This document shows, piece after piece, positions 51,739-63,262 of a stretch of 64,000 nucleotides of DNA. Numbering within the stretch: position 1 is the first letter of the stretch; each line of letters starts with the position of its first letter. A model generated the notes under the pieces. That model made no database searches, was not told where the DNA came from, and worked only from the letters and a program-made list of their open reading frames with translations. Source of the stretch: Telluria aromaticivorans (GTDB taxonomy: Bacteria > Pseudomonadota > Gammaproteobacteria > Burkholderiales > Burkholderiaceae_D); the NCBI RefSeq assembly GCF_013003915.1, contig NZ_JABAIV010000001.1, positions 682,001-746,000 of the forward strand, in the 5' to 3' direction. The position numbers were made by a program, and so were the translations under genes.

Positions 51739-53013
51739 TTAATTGCTACCCTTGCCGCTTTTACTACCGGAACGTGGTCCGCCGGTACCGGCGCCGCCGG
51801 GGCGTGCGCCATCCTTGCGTGGGCTGCTGGTACGCAGGCCGGTGCTGCCGGCCGGCGCCACCGGGCGCTTGCTGGTAGCGCCGGCAGTTCCCTGCCCCTG
51901 CGGCCTGGACTGGGCGCCGCCATCCGGATGCCAGACGCGGCGCGCGCCGGTCTTGGCAGCCGCTGGAGCGCTGCCGCCCGGCTGGACGCCACGCGGATCT
52001 TCCTCGCCCTCGCGCACCATGCTCTGGCCCGGCAGGCGCAGGCTGCCCTTGCCCGACAGCGGGCTGGCGCGGCGGGCGTTCCCCACCGGCACACGCGGGC
52101 CGTCGGCGGCCATGCGGGCCGCCGCACCCGTCACCTGGGTGCCGGTTTCGATGGTGAAGCGGGCGCCGGCGTCCTTGCCCAGCACCTGCACCAGCCAAGG
52201 CAGGGTTTCGCGCAGCATCGGCTCCAGCGTGTACGGCGGATTCAGGATGAACATGCCGCTGCTGGCCAGGCCGAAGCCGTCCGGGCCGGGGGTCGACACC
52301 GTGAGCGTCACGTTCAGCCATTCCTTGGCCGGCAGGCGTTTCAGGCGGTCGGCGAACTGGCGCGACTCCATGCGCTGCAGCACCGGATACCAGACCGCAT
52401 AGATCCCGGCAGGGAAGCGGCCGAGGGCTTCGTCCAGCGCCTCGCGCACTTTCTTGTAGTCGTCCTTGATCTCATAGGGCGGGTCGACCAGCACCAGCGC
52501 GCGACGCGACGGCGGCGGCAGCAGTTTCTTCAGGCTCTGGAAACCATCGCCATGCTCGATCAGGACGCGGCGGCCGCGGGCCCGTTCGCCCTGCTCGGCC
52601 TTGTGTTCTTCGACTTTGCGGAAATTCTGGGCCAGGATCCGGCAGTCGGACGGGTGCAGCTCGAACAGGCGCAGGCGGTCTTCCGCGCGCGACAGCTGGT
52701 CGGCCACATAAGGCGAACCCGGGTAATAGCGCATCTTGCCGCTCGGGTTCATGCCCTTGACCAGCGCCAGGTAAGGCGCCAGCGCCGCAGGGATATTGGT
52801 GGCATTCCACAGCGGGCCGATGCCGGTGTTGTATTCCGAATTCTTGCTCGCCTGCGCACCGTCGAGCGCGTACACGCCCGCACCCGAATGGGTGTCGATA
52901 TAAGTGTAAGGCACGTCCTTCTGGTTCATGTACAGGTGAAGCTGGACCTGGACAAAGTGTTTGAGGACATCGGCGTGGTTACCCGCGTGATAGGCGTGGC
53001 GGTAGCTCAACAT
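51739..53013 (-). CDS. rlmJ: 23S rRNA (adenine2030-N6)-methyltransferase RlmJ with basic tail
   Basis: A 424-residue protein. Residues 1-290 match RlmJ: MLSYRHAYHAGNHADVLKH, TYIDTHSGAGVYAL, VLVDPPYE (catalytic DPPY at 177-180) and MFILNPPYTLE. E. coli RlmJ is about 280 residues. The extra 130 residues are Gly/Ser/Pro/Arg/Lys-rich and look disordered (RTSSPRKDGARPGG, GSKSGKGSN), likely an RNA-binding or ribosome-tethering tail. The frame is intact throughout. Confidence 0.93.
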   Translation of the reverse strand: MLSYRHAYHAGNHADVLKHFVQVQLHLYMNQKDVPYTYIDTHSGAGVYALDGAQASKNSEYNTGIGPLWNATNIPAALAPYLALVKGMNPSGKMRYYPGSPYVADQLSRAEDRLRLFELHPSDCRILAQNFRKVEEHKAEQGERARGRRVLIEHGDGFQSLKKLLPPPSRRALVLVDPPYEIKDDYKKVREALDEALGRFPAGIYAVWYPVLQRMESRQFADRLKRLPAKEWLNVTLTVSTPGPDGFGLASSGMFILNPPYTLEPMLRETLPWLVQVLGKDAGARFTIETGTQVTGAAARMAADGPRVPVGNARRASPLSGKGSLRLPGQSMVREGEEDPRGVQPGGSAPAAAKTGARRVWHPDGGAQSRPQGQGTAGATSKRPVAPAGSTGLRTSSPRKDGARPGGAGTGGPRSGSKSGKGSN

Positions 53014-53057
53014 AAGCTGGAATTCCTGAGAAAAGAGACGGGCCGCAGGACATCAAG

Positions 53058-53153
53058 AGCGTCTGGCGAACCCCAGGACAAGGCGCATCGTCGAAGACAG
53101 TACGCTAGTACGGCGAGACGAATGCAACGCAGTCATGGGGTTTGTCAGGCGCT
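53058..53153. repeat. Nested-hairpin repeat element, copy B
   Basis: Ends AGCGTCTGGCGAACCCCA and TGGGGTTTGTCAGGCGCT pair almost completely. The core GCATCGTCGAAGACAGTACG is the same 20 bases as in the copy at 41685-41801 and is followed by GTACGGCGAGACGAATGC. Confidence 0.75.
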
Positions 53154-53197
53154 TTTGGCGGCGTAATTGTCGCCATTATCCACTACATCGGCTGTTC

Positions 53198-53306
53198 GTA
53201 GGGTGGGCGGGTCCTCCCGCCCGCGCGTTCAACGCACCGGCGCGTACCACGGAGCAGGCCAGGATACCGGGTTTGAACGCGCGGGCGGACAAGCTGCCCA
53301 CCCTAC
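53198..53306. repeat. REPIN-like inverted pair, copy 3
   Basis: 109 bp with GTAGGGTGG at both ends (the right one inverted) and CGCGTTCAA inner flanks. The left stem is GGGCGGG-TCCT-CCCGCCC; the right stem carries one mismatch. It ends just before the aceA terminator. Confidence 0.85.
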
Positions 53307-53307
53307 G

Positions 53308-53342
53308 AAAAAAACCGCAGGCCCTTTCAGGCTCTGCGGTTT
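53308..53342 (-). terminator. Terminator of aceA
   Basis: On the minus strand ACCGCAG (53340-53334) with AGCC pairs GGCC and CTGCGGT (53320-53314), followed by seven T. It lies just past the aceA stop. Confidence 0.85.
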
Positions 53343-53362
53343 CACTCAGACAAAGCGCTCTT

Positions 53363-54661
53363 CTAAGCGACTTTCTTTTCGTCGAAAAACTGCTCATCCT
53401 CGGTCGAACCGTGCAGCGCGGTGGTCGAGCTCTGGTTTTGCTGGATGGTCTGGGTCACGGCGTCGAAATAGCCGGTACCGACTTCGCGCTGGTGTTTCAC
53501 CGCCGTGAAGCCCTTGTCGGCGGCGGCAAACTCGTTTTCCTGCAGCTCGACGAAGGCCGACATGCCGCGCCTAGCATAGCCGTGCGCCAGGTTGAACATG
53601 CTGTAGTTCAGTGCATGGAAGCCGGCCAGGGTGATGAACTGGAACTTGTAGCCCATGGCGCCCAGCTCTTTCTGGAACCTGGCGATGGTCGCATCGTCCA
53701 GGTTCTTCTTCCAGTTGAACGAAGGCGAGCAGTTATAGGCCAGCATCTTGCCCGGGAACCTGGCGTGGATCGCATCGGCGAAGCGCTTGGCGAACTCCAG
53801 GTCGGGCTTGCCGGTCTCGCACCACACCAGGTCGGCGAACGGCGCATAGGCCAGGCCGCGCGAAATCGCCTGCTCGACGCCCGGCTTGACGCGGTAGAAG
53901 CCTTCGACGGTGCGCTCGCCGGTGCAGAACGGCTGGTCGTTGGGATCGACGTCCGAGGTCAAGAGGTCGGCTGCTTCCGCATCGGTGCGGGCGATGACCA
54001 GGGTCGGGGTGCCCATCACGTCGGCGGCCAGGCGCGCGGCGTTGAGCTTTTCGACGGCTTCGCGGCTTGGGACCAGCACCTTGCCGCCCATGTGGCCGCA
54101 TTTCTTGACCGAGGCCAGCTGGTCTTCGAAGTGCACGCCCGCTGCGCCCGCGTCGATCATCGATTTCATCAGCTCGTAGGCGTTCAGCACGCCGCCGAAG
54201 CCGGCTTCGGCATCGGCCACGATCGGGGCGAAGTAATCGATGTCGTCCTTGCCTTCGGACCACTGGATCTGGTCGGCGCGCTGGAAGGTATTGTTAATGC
54301 GGCGCACCACCAGCGGCACCGAATTGGCCGGGTACAGCGACTGGTCCGGATACATTTCGCCCGCCACGTTGGCATCGCCCGCAACCTGCCAGCCCGACAG
54401 GTAGATGGCTTTCAGGCCGGCCTTCACCTGCTGCATGGCCTGGTTGCCGGTCAGCGCGCCGAGGGCGTTCACATACGGCTCGTTATTGACGAGGTCCCAC
54501 AGCTTTTCAGCACCGCGCTTGGCGAGGGTGTGCTCGATCCGGACCGAGCCGCGCAGGCGCACGACGTCGGCCGCCGTGTAGTTGCGCGTGACATCTTTCC
54601 AGCGCGGGTTGGTGTCCCATTCTTGCTGGAGTTCGGTGACCTGCTGTTCACGAGTTGCCAT
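53363..54661 (-). CDS. aceA: Isocitrate lyase
   Basis: A 432-residue glyoxylate-shunt enzyme (isocitrate to glyoxylate plus succinate). KKCGH at 196-200 is the catalytic loop with Cys198; [17 protein letters not shown] and FEDQLAS are the metal and substrate segments, and [10 protein letters not shown] follows. It has the usual length. It is monocistronic, with a strong terminator and a 12-bp palindrome 86 bp upstream. The malate synthase gene is not in the window. Confidence 0.98.
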   Translation of the reverse strand: MATREQQVTELQQEWDTNPRWKDVTRNYTAADVVRLRGSVRIEHTLAKRGAEKLWDLVNNEPYVNALGALTGNQAMQQVKAGLKAIYLSGWQVAGDANVAGEMYPDQSLYPANSVPLVVRRINNTFQRADQIQWSEGKDDIDYFAPIVADAEAGFGGVLNAYELMKSMIDAGAAGVHFEDQLASVKKCGHMGGKVLVPSREAVEKLNAARLAADVMGTPTLVIARTDAEAADLLTSDVDPNDQPFCTGERTVEGFYRVKPGVEQAISRGLAYAPFADLVWCETGKPDLEFAKRFADAIHARFPGKMLAYNCSPSFNWKKNLDDATIARFQKELGAMGYKFQFITLAGFHALNYSMFNLAHGYARRGMSAFVELQENEFAAADKGFTAVKHQREVGTGYFDAVTQTIQQNQSSTTALHGSTEDEQFFDEKKVA

Positions 54662-55070
54662 GGTGTTTCTCCTGATTGAGTAGAACTGATGTGCAAGTGG
54701 AATCCGTCGGATAAATCATAGCCCGGTTTGTGCGGAGCACAACAACTCTTATATAAGACATAGGAATTTTATTTTATTCCGTCTTTTCAATGAGTTGCTA
54801 TCGAAATTTCATGATGCGGCATAAAATTTCTCACGGTGGGAACCCAGTCTGGTTGCCCGGTGCTGCAAGTTTCGCAATGCGATTAGAGCGTTTCGTATCG
54901 TGAAATCATCCGGACTCCATTGTACGGTCGCGCTAACTCAGCCATTCGTTGGACGCCTGACAGAGCGGTCAATACAAACGGCCTAGCCTGTTGCGCAGGT
55001 GGCAACAGGCCAGTCCGGGCCGTTCGCCGACGCGAAGGCCCGGTTTTTCAAACGCATCGAGAAGATTGAA
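54662..55070. other. Long AT-rich leader upstream of aceA, no gene
   Basis: About 400 bp, the most AT-rich stretch nearby (54740-54840). It holds the palindrome at 54747 and presumably the aceA promoter. Toward the right it runs into the broken PEP-CTERM gene. I see no intact gene. Confidence 0.5.
54747..54758. promoter_or_regulatory. Perfect palindrome TCTTATATAAGA upstream of aceA
   Basis: A 12-bp perfect inverted repeat 86 bp before the aceA start in an otherwise AT-rich leader. Palindromes of this form are typical of GntR-type operators; the regulator is not identified here. Confidence 0.55.
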
Positions 55071-55570
55071 TTGAAGACCTTCGCATCGAAAACCTTACTA
55101 TGCAATGCAACAGTTGCCCTTGCGCTAGCCGCCGGAACGGCGACATCGGCGCAGGCCGGCACCCTCACCTTCCACCACTGAAGGAACTGGGCAGCTTCGC
55201 CGATTTGACTCTGGTGTCGGCCACGGGCGTGGCCGGCGACTGGACGCTGTCGTCGAACAAACTGATGCCAACGGTTGTGCCGGCGGCGGGCATGTGGACG
55301 CAGCCTGTGCTATTCGGGACCGCGCCTTGCGCTGTCGGACGACATGGTCTTCCAGTTCAGCTTCGCGGGTGGGACGGCGGCGATGGATGCACCGCACCCG
55401 AAGGTGAATTTCGTCGGCGAGGGGAGCGCAAGGTCGGCGGCCTGCTGTCGCGGACACTCGCATCAAGCGCGATCTCGCCGGTGCCGGAGCCGCAGACCCA
55501 TGCACTGGCGCTGGGCGGGCTGGGGGTGATGGGAGCGATGGCGCGGCGCAGGAACAAGCAAGCCGCATAA
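55071..55570 (+). pseudogene. PEP-CTERM protein pseudogene
   Basis: Pieces of one protein lie in two frames. From a TTG at 55071, LKTFASKTLLCNATVALALA then GTATSAQAG forms a signal peptide and stops at a TGA after TFHH. LGSFADLTLVSATGVAGDWT continues in a second frame. SDDMVFQFSFAGG is back in the first frame, and the C-terminal tag VPEPQTHALALGG with MARRRNKQAA is again in the second. At least three shifts are needed, so it is inactive. Its ATG may have become TTG. A bidirectional terminator follows at 55582. Confidence 0.75.
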
Positions 55571-55581
55571 GCAGCCTCGAT

Positions 55582-55619
55582 AAAAAAAGGCGCATGCCCT
55601 CGCGGGTATGCGCCTTTTT
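55582..55619. terminator. Bidirectional terminator
   Basis: GGCGCATGCCC (55589 on) pairs with GGGTATGCGCC with one G-U pair; seven A precede it and five T follow. It serves clpB on the minus strand and the PEP-CTERM remnant on the plus strand. Confidence 0.85.
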
Positions 55620-55644
55620 GCTGGCCGGTGCCGGCCACGCGGCC

Positions 55645-58266
<2,622 letters not shown>

Positions 58267-58364
58267 GATATTGCTCCCTAGTGGTTTTATTAACTGAGGA
58301 GCAAAGTTGGGATGGCTGCACGCTTTTCAAGATGCGCAGGGTGCAGCCCGGGTACGACGAGGGC

Positions 58365-58784
58365 TCAGGAGGGGTCGGGTTTCATCGTTTCAGGGATCGC
58401 GGCCAGGTCGCGCACGTTCTTCTGGACCGCTACCACTGCGAACAAACTGAGCAGGTAGGACATGGCATAAAAACCCTTTTCGCTGGGAGCCAGGGTGGCA
58501 TTCCACAGGCCCACGGACAGCAGCAGCACGGACGAGATCAGGGAAACCCAGCACAGGCCGGCATACAGCTTGGTCACGGCGATCCCTTCGCTGCGGTCGC
58601 GCACTGTCTTCTGCAGCGAAATGGCCGCGAACAGGCCGTACAGCAGCAGCGTGAGGTAGTAGCCCTTTTCGTTGAGCTGCATGGTCGCATTCCAGAGGCC
58701 GGCCAGGTAAGTGCAGGCGCCGATCAGGAGCGCACTCCAGGAAGCGCCGACGAAGGCGCCGGTTGGTCGTTGAGCAGTAGTCAT
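58365..58784 (-). CDS. YiaA/YiaB family inner membrane protein
   Basis: 139 residues from the ATG at 58784, preceded by GGAG. Two repeats of a two-helix unit: [40 protein letters not shown] and the second pair [40 protein letters not shown] followed by EKG(Y/F)Y in each repeat is the YiaAB signature. Four membrane spans; function unknown, perhaps stress related. Between clpB and crcB on the same strand. Confidence 0.9.
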   Translation of the reverse strand: MTTAQRPTGAFVGASWSALLIGACTYLAGLWNATMQLNEKGYYLTLLLYGLFAAISLQKTVRDRSEGIAVTKLYAGLCWVSLISSVLLLSVGLWNATLAPSEKGFYAMSYLLSLFAVVAVQKNVRDLAAIPETMKPDPS

Positions 58785-58858
58785 GGCTGGCTCCAAATAA
58801 TTGTCCAGTCACAACTCTGCCATGCCCTTCAAGACTGACGTTGACGCGGAGCAGCCCC

Positions 58859-59245
58859 TCAGGCGCGCAAGGCACGCCAGGTCGCAAAGCCTGCGACGCA
58901 GAACAAGATCGACCCCAGCAGGTGCAGCACGGTATGCGCCAGCGCCCAGCCATACTCGCCGCGCTGGAGCAGCACCACCGATTCGCCCGAGAAGGTGGAG
59001 AAGGTAGTCAGCCCACCGAGGAAGCCGGTAATCGCGAACAGCCGCCACTCGGGCGACAAGTGCGGATGGGCCGTGAAGAAGCCGAGCGCCAGCCCGACCA
59101 GATAGCCGCCGACCAGGTTGGCCGCCAGCGTGCCGGCCTGGACGAACGCGTGCAGGCTGCCGAGCCAGATGCCCAGTCCCCAGCGCAGCCAGGCGCCGAT
59201 CGCCGCACCAAGACCTACTGCCAGCCAGCTCAACGGTCGACCCAC
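58859..59245 (-). CDS. crcB: Fluoride exporter CrcB/Fluc
   Basis: A 128-residue four-span membrane protein. GAWLRWGLG, TLAANLVGGYLVG and GFLGGLTTFSTFS are the Fluc pore signatures (Asn, Phe box and Thr track). It starts with GTG at 59245 and overlaps the end of moaE by 16 bp, so the two are probably coupled. No fluoride riboswitch is visible upstream, where the moaE coding sequence lies. Confidence 0.96.
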   Translation of the reverse strand: MGRPLSWLAVGLGAAIGAWLRWGLGIWLGSLHAFVQAGTLAANLVGGYLVGLALGFFTAHPHLSPEWRLFAITGFLGGLTTFSTFSGESVVLLQRGEYGWALAHTVLHLLGSILFCVAGFATWRALRA

Positions 59246-59712
59246 TTCGCCTTGGCCGAATCGTCGCTGCTGCGGGCATCGACCCAGCGCGCGCCTTCCG
59301 GAATTTGCTCCTTCTTCCAGAACGGGGCGTCGGTCTTGAGGTAATCCATGATGAATTCGCAGGCCGCGAACGCTTCGCCGCGGTGCGCCGAGGCGCAGGC
59401 GACCAGCACGATCTGGTCCAGCGGCGCCAGCGGACCGACGCGGTGGATGACCAGCACCCCGAACAACGCCCAGCGCGCGCGCGCCTGGGCCACGATGTCT
59501 TCCAGCGCGCGCTCCGTCATGCCGGGATAGTGTTCGAGTTCCATCCTTGATACCGAGGCGCCGTCGTTCAGGTCGCGTACGGTGCCGACGAAACTCACCA
59601 CCGCCCCGACCCGCCCGTCACCTTCGCGCAGGCGCGCGACCTCGCGCGACAGGTCGAAATCCGCTTGCTGTACCCGGATGTCGGTGACCGGCAAAGCCTG
59701 CGCCCCTGTCAT
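59230..59712 (-). CDS. moaE: Molybdopterin synthase catalytic subunit
   Basis: A 160-residue subunit that, with MoaD, makes molybdopterin from precursor Z. GAVVSFVGTVRDLN, then HYPGMTERAL, VLVACASAHRGEAFAACEFI and the active-site Lys region DYLKTDAPFWKKE are present. moaD and the rest of moa are not in the window. It overlaps the DUF349 gene upstream by 4 bp (ATGA) and crcB downstream. Confidence 0.97.
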   Translation of the reverse strand: MTGAQALPVTDIRVQQADFDLSREVARLREGDGRVGAVVSFVGTVRDLNDGASVSRMELEHYPGMTERALEDIVAQARARWALFGVLVIHRVGPLAPLDQIVLVACASAHRGEAFAACEFIMDYLKTDAPFWKKEQIPEGARWVDARSSDDSAKAKWVDR

Positions 59713-62384
59713 CGGCCATCCTTCGCATGGCGCATGAGCAGGTGCTCGATGCGGGTTTCGGTGCGGGCATCGGCCAGCGCCGGCAGTGCCAGCAAGGCGC
59801 GCAGTTCCGCTGCCTGGCCGCCTTCCGCCTGGCCGCCCTTCTGGCCAGCGGCTCTTCCAGTCTTGCTGCCCGACTTGAGCGAGCTTTGCAGCACCTCGAC
59901 CTGCAGTTTGAGGCGCTCGCGCGCGAACTCGGCGCCGCTGTCGATGCCGGCGCCGATCTCGAGCCGCAACAGCTCGTGCTGCAGGCGCTCGCGGTTGGAT
60001 TCCAGCAGGCGCGTGTAGCCCGCGCGGTCGCCCTCAAGCGCGCTGAGCGCCCCATCGAAGCGGGTGCGCAGGATGGTTTCATAGCCGCCCTCGAGCGGCA
60101 GCAGCGCATCCCAGCGCCCGCGCCAGTCGGATGGGTTGGTTTGGGCATCCGGATTGACCAGCGCGGCTTCGAGCGCCTGGATCAGGCGCAGCTTGTCGCG
60201 CACGGCGCCGGCCAGCGCCAGCCCGGCGGCGCGGCGCGCCACGTCGGCATGGTGCTGCACCGCCGCCACGGCCGCGTGGTAGCGCTTGTCGATGCGCGCT
60301 TCGTGGGCGCGCGGCACCGGGCCGATCGCCTGCCACTCGGCGGCGGCCTCGCGCAGCAGCTTGCCGGCGCTGGCCGGAGTGACATCGGGCGCGGCCGCTT
60401 CGAGGCGGGCGCACAGCGCTTCCTTGGCTGCTTCGTGGGTGCGTCTCTCATTATCGGCAGCATGTGCGTGTTCCTTGCGGCCGGCGAACAGGGCATCGCA
60501 GGCGGCGCGGAAGCGTTGCCACAGCGCCTGTTCGGCCTTGCGCTCGAGCGGCAACGCGCGCGCGTGTTCCTGCCAGCGGTGTTGCAGGTCGCGCAACTGG
60601 TCGACGGCGTGGCGGTTGTGCGGGTCGAGCCCGAGCGCTTCTTCAATCAATTGTTCCCGCACTTCCATCTCGCCCTTGCGCTGCTGCTCGAGGGGGCGCT
60701 GGAGGGTGTTGAGGGCGCTTGAAAACAGGCCGTCGAGCCGTTTCTTTTCCTTGCGGTCGACCGGGCCGAGGTGGCTCCATGCGGTGCGCAGGCGTTGCAC
60801 CGTGCCGGACACATGCTTCCAGTCGGCTTCGCCGGATTCGAGCCGGGCGATCTCGCCCTGGGCTTCGTCCACCAGCGCCTGGCCGCGCGCGGCATTCGCG
60901 TGGCGCTCGTCGGCGAGGTGGCGGAAATGGGCCGCGGCCGGAGCGTAAGCGGTGGTGCAGGCGCTGTCGAAGCGTTCCCACAGCGAGCGCGGCGCGGGGC
61001 CGGACAGGCTGTCGAGCGCCTTCCAGCGTTCGCGCATGCTGCCGACTTTCTTGGCCAGCTCGCTCATGGCGAGGTTCTGGGTCGCCAGGGTTTCCACCGC
61101 CTTGATCAGTTCTTCGCGCGACACGTTGCCACCCCAGCGTGCCCAGTCCGACAGGCGCTTGAGATCGGCACGAACGTGGGCCAGGCGGTCGGCCTGCGCC
61201 GGGCTCAAGCGCATGCCCTTGTCCTTGCTGTCCTTGAGCGACTTGTCGAGTTCGGCGGCGGAACCGAGGGAACCTTGCTGCAGCGCCGCTTCCATGGCGT
61301 CGAGGCGGCCGAGGAAGTCCTGGTCGGCTCCCTTGCTCTGGGACTTTTGCTGGCCTGGGCTTGCAGGCTCCCCTGTTACCGCTGCCGCTTCGGCTGCGGA
61401 TGCGGCCGGGCCCGGCGCGCCCTTAGGCTTGCGCACTTCCTGCGGCAGGCTGGCCAGCAGTTCGTCGAAGCGGCGCTGCAGCTCGGCAGCCTGCGGACCG
61501 GCCGGCAAGGCCGGCAGGCGCTGCCACTCCTTGCGCAGCGTATCCGCCTTCAGTCCGGTTGCCGGTTGCGCTTGCCACTGCGCCAGCGCAGCTTCGCGCG
61601 CGGCAAGGGCGGCCTGGTCCTGCTCCAGCGTGGCCAGGCTGGCGCCCAGGCGGGCGTGTTCGGTGGCGAAATCGGCCACCAGGGAACGGGGCAGCGCGCT
61701 GTGCCCGGGAGCGACGAGCGCCTCGGCCTGCTCGCACGCCAGCGCCTCCAGGCGTTCGCCGAAGGCCGCGGCATCGAGCCCGCTCGACTCCAGCCGGCGC
61801 AGTGCGGCGAGGCGGTCGATCATGGCGCGCTGCAACTGCACCTGCTCTTCCAGGCGCTTGCCCAGTCCGGCACGGACGGTATCGAATTCCGCATTCAGTT
61901 CGGGGGCGACGATGATCGCCCATTTGCGATCGAGCTCGGCAACATGGTTCGGGGTCAGCAACTCGTCGCCCAGCAGCGTACGCGCCTGCGCCAGCGCTTC
62001 CTGCCCGCGCCGCAGTTCCGACTCGTGGTGGCGGATGGCGTCGAGGCGCAGCTGCATCATCTTGGCGACGCGCCGGTCGAGGTTGCGCATTGCGGCGTGC
62101 ACGCGTTCGAGCTGCGGCCGGCTGTGGACCAGCTCGGCCGCGCTCAGGCGCAGTTCGGAAAATTCGGAAGACAGGATGAAGGCGACGGCGGCTTCTTCGT
62201 CGCCGTCCAGGTGCTTGAGCTGTTCGGCCTGCTGCTCGCGCGGCGTCGGCGCAGCGGCGGTCCCTCCCGGCGGGGTGGACCGGCCGGACTGGCCGGGCTG
62301 GGCCGGCTTACCGCCCGGTTCCCCGGCGGAAGTGCCGGGCGCCGGGTTGTCGCCACCTTGCCGTTTGAACAGGAATTCGAACAT
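59709..62384 (-). CDS. DUF349 domain protein with long coiled coils
   Basis: An 891-residue cytoplasmic protein. The first 60 residues are Gly/Pro/Gln-rich. The rest is helical, with several DUF349 repeats, for example LSDWARWGGNVSREEL, then RERWKALDS, LRTAWSHLGPVDRKEKKRL, LQHRWQEHARAL and AAAEWQAIGPVPRAHE. The C-terminal end is a Lys/Arg/Ala-rich tail. DUF349 proteins of this kind are common in this family; the function is unknown, although some bind ribosomes or RNA. It overlaps moaE by 4 bp. Confidence 0.9.
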   Translation of the reverse strand: MFEFLFKRQGGDNPAPGTSAGEPGGKPAQPGQSGRSTPPGGTAAAPTPREQQAEQLKHLDGDEEAAVAFILSSEFSELRLSAAELVHSRPQLERVHAAMRNLDRRVAKMMQLRLDAIRHHESELRRGQEALAQARTLLGDELLTPNHVAELDRKWAIIVAPELNAEFDTVRAGLGKRLEEQVQLQRAMIDRLAALRRLESSGLDAAAFGERLEALACEQAEALVAPGHSALPRSLVADFATEHARLGASLATLEQDQAALAAREAALAQWQAQPATGLKADTLRKEWQRLPALPAGPQAAELQRRFDELLASLPQEVRKPKGAPGPAASAAEAAAVTGEPASPGQQKSQSKGADQDFLGRLDAMEAALQQGSLGSAAELDKSLKDSKDKGMRLSPAQADRLAHVRADLKRLSDWARWGGNVSREELIKAVETLATQNLAMSELAKKVGSMRERWKALDSLSGPAPRSLWERFDSACTTAYAPAAAHFRHLADERHANAARGQALVDEAQGEIARLESGEADWKHVSGTVQRLRTAWSHLGPVDRKEKKRLDGLFSSALNTLQRPLEQQRKGEMEVREQLIEEALGLDPHNRHAVDQLRDLQHRWQEHARALPLERKAEQALWQRFRAACDALFAGRKEHAHAADNERRTHEAAKEALCARLEAAAPDVTPASAGKLLREAAAEWQAIGPVPRAHEARIDKRYHAAVAAVQHHADVARRAAGLALAGAVRDKLRLIQALEAALVNPDAQTNPSDWRGRWDALLPLEGGYETILRTRFDGALSALEGDRAGYTRLLESNRERLQHELLRLEIGAGIDSGAEFARERLKLQVEVLQSSLKSGSKTGRAAGQKGGQAEGGQAAELRALLALPALADARTETRIEHLLMRHAKDGR

Positions 62385-62450
62385 GATGAAATCGCACTTC
62401 CAAAACCCCCATCATAGCAAAGAACCAAGGCGGCGCCCGTCCGCAGCAGC

Positions 62451-63032
62451 TCAATGCGTGACGTACAGCGATGCTGCGGCCGAGGCGCTTTGCCTCATGG
62501 CATTCCGGGCGGCGGCGCTGCCCGGCAGCGGCGCGGGCGGATAGCTGCGGTTCTCGTGCTGCCAGGCGTCATCGGCCAGCATCTTGTTGGCAATTGCAAA
62601 CCACGATTCGCTCGGAATATGGGCGCGGGCCACCGGGAACAGCTCGCGCTCTTCGCGGTCGAGGCGTTCAAGCAGCAGCGTGCAGCAGCGCTCAAGGGCG
62701 GCGCCGAACGACTTGTCCTGCACGGCAGCCGCCGCATGGGCGTCGGCCCTGGCCTCGATGGCCGCCATGGTCAGCGCGTCGAGCTCGGCAAGCAGCACTG
62801 GGGCAAGGCCGGCGCGGCGCAGGGCCGGCACCACGAACTTGTCGAGCTTGCGCCAGTAGCAATTATCGAAGGCCACGCGCAAGGCGTCGCGGGCCAGCTC
62901 GAACTGGCGCGGCGTGGGCGCGGCGTACTGCGAGGCGGCGGGGTGCCAGCGTTCCAGCAGCGATTGCAGGGCCATGCGTGCGCTTGCCTGCTCGATCGAC
63001 AAGGCCACCAGCGTATAGGTTGACGTTAACAT
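62451..63032 (-). CDS. Hemerythrin-like (HHE) domain protein
   Basis: A 193-residue helical protein; GAGGAGA precedes the ATG. CTLLLERLDREERELFPVAR carries the E-x3-LFP-x-A segment of HHE proteins, and an N-terminal helix (QLLERWHPAA-like region, ARMALQSLLERWH) may provide another ligand. Most of the five His ligands of true hemerythrins are not at their usual places, so iron binding is doubtful. It is followed by no obvious partner. The family call rests on one motif. Confidence 0.55.
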   Translation of the reverse strand: MLTSTYTLVALSIEQASARMALQSLLERWHPAASQYAAPTPRQFELARDALRVAFDNCYWRKLDKFVVPALRRAGLAPVLLAELDALTMAAIEARADAHAAAAVQDKSFGAALERCCTLLLERLDREERELFPVARAHIPSESWFAIANKMLADDAWQHENRSYPPAPLPGSAAARNAMRQSASAAASLYVTH

Positions 63033-63182
63033 CCAGGTCTCCTCTCAGAATGCCGCCGCCAGCACGTGGTCCTCTTCGGGGCCGCATTGCGTTCGCTGGG
63101 GAAGCTTTGTTTGTGGCAGGCGCGCAGTATTTTTTGTTATCGCTGGCCTGTGGGATCTCGTAGTGTAGAGAGATGTCCCACA

Positions 63183-63208
63183 CCGGGTTTGAGATGGCGC
63201 AAACCCGG
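63183..63208. terminator. Hairpin downstream of the YcaQ-like gene
   Basis: CCGGGTTTG (63183-63191) pairs perfectly with CAAACCCGG (63200-63208) over 8 bases. It lies 55 bp past the stop of the YcaQ-like gene and 150 bp upstream of the hemerythrin-like start. No T run, so it could end the upstream transcript with Rho or mark a regulatory leader. Confidence 0.4.
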
Positions 63209-63262
63209 ACCGGTGGACTTTGGAGACTTTTTAGTAGTCGCGATGTCCAAATACGATCGGCC

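Larger units (their letters stand above)
53014..53362. other. Intergenic region with two repeat elements and a terminator, no gene
   Basis: The 349 bp between aceA and rlmJ hold nested-hairpin element B (53058-53153), REPIN-like copy 3 (53198-53306) and the aceA terminator (53308-53342). I see no gene. Confidence 0.8.
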
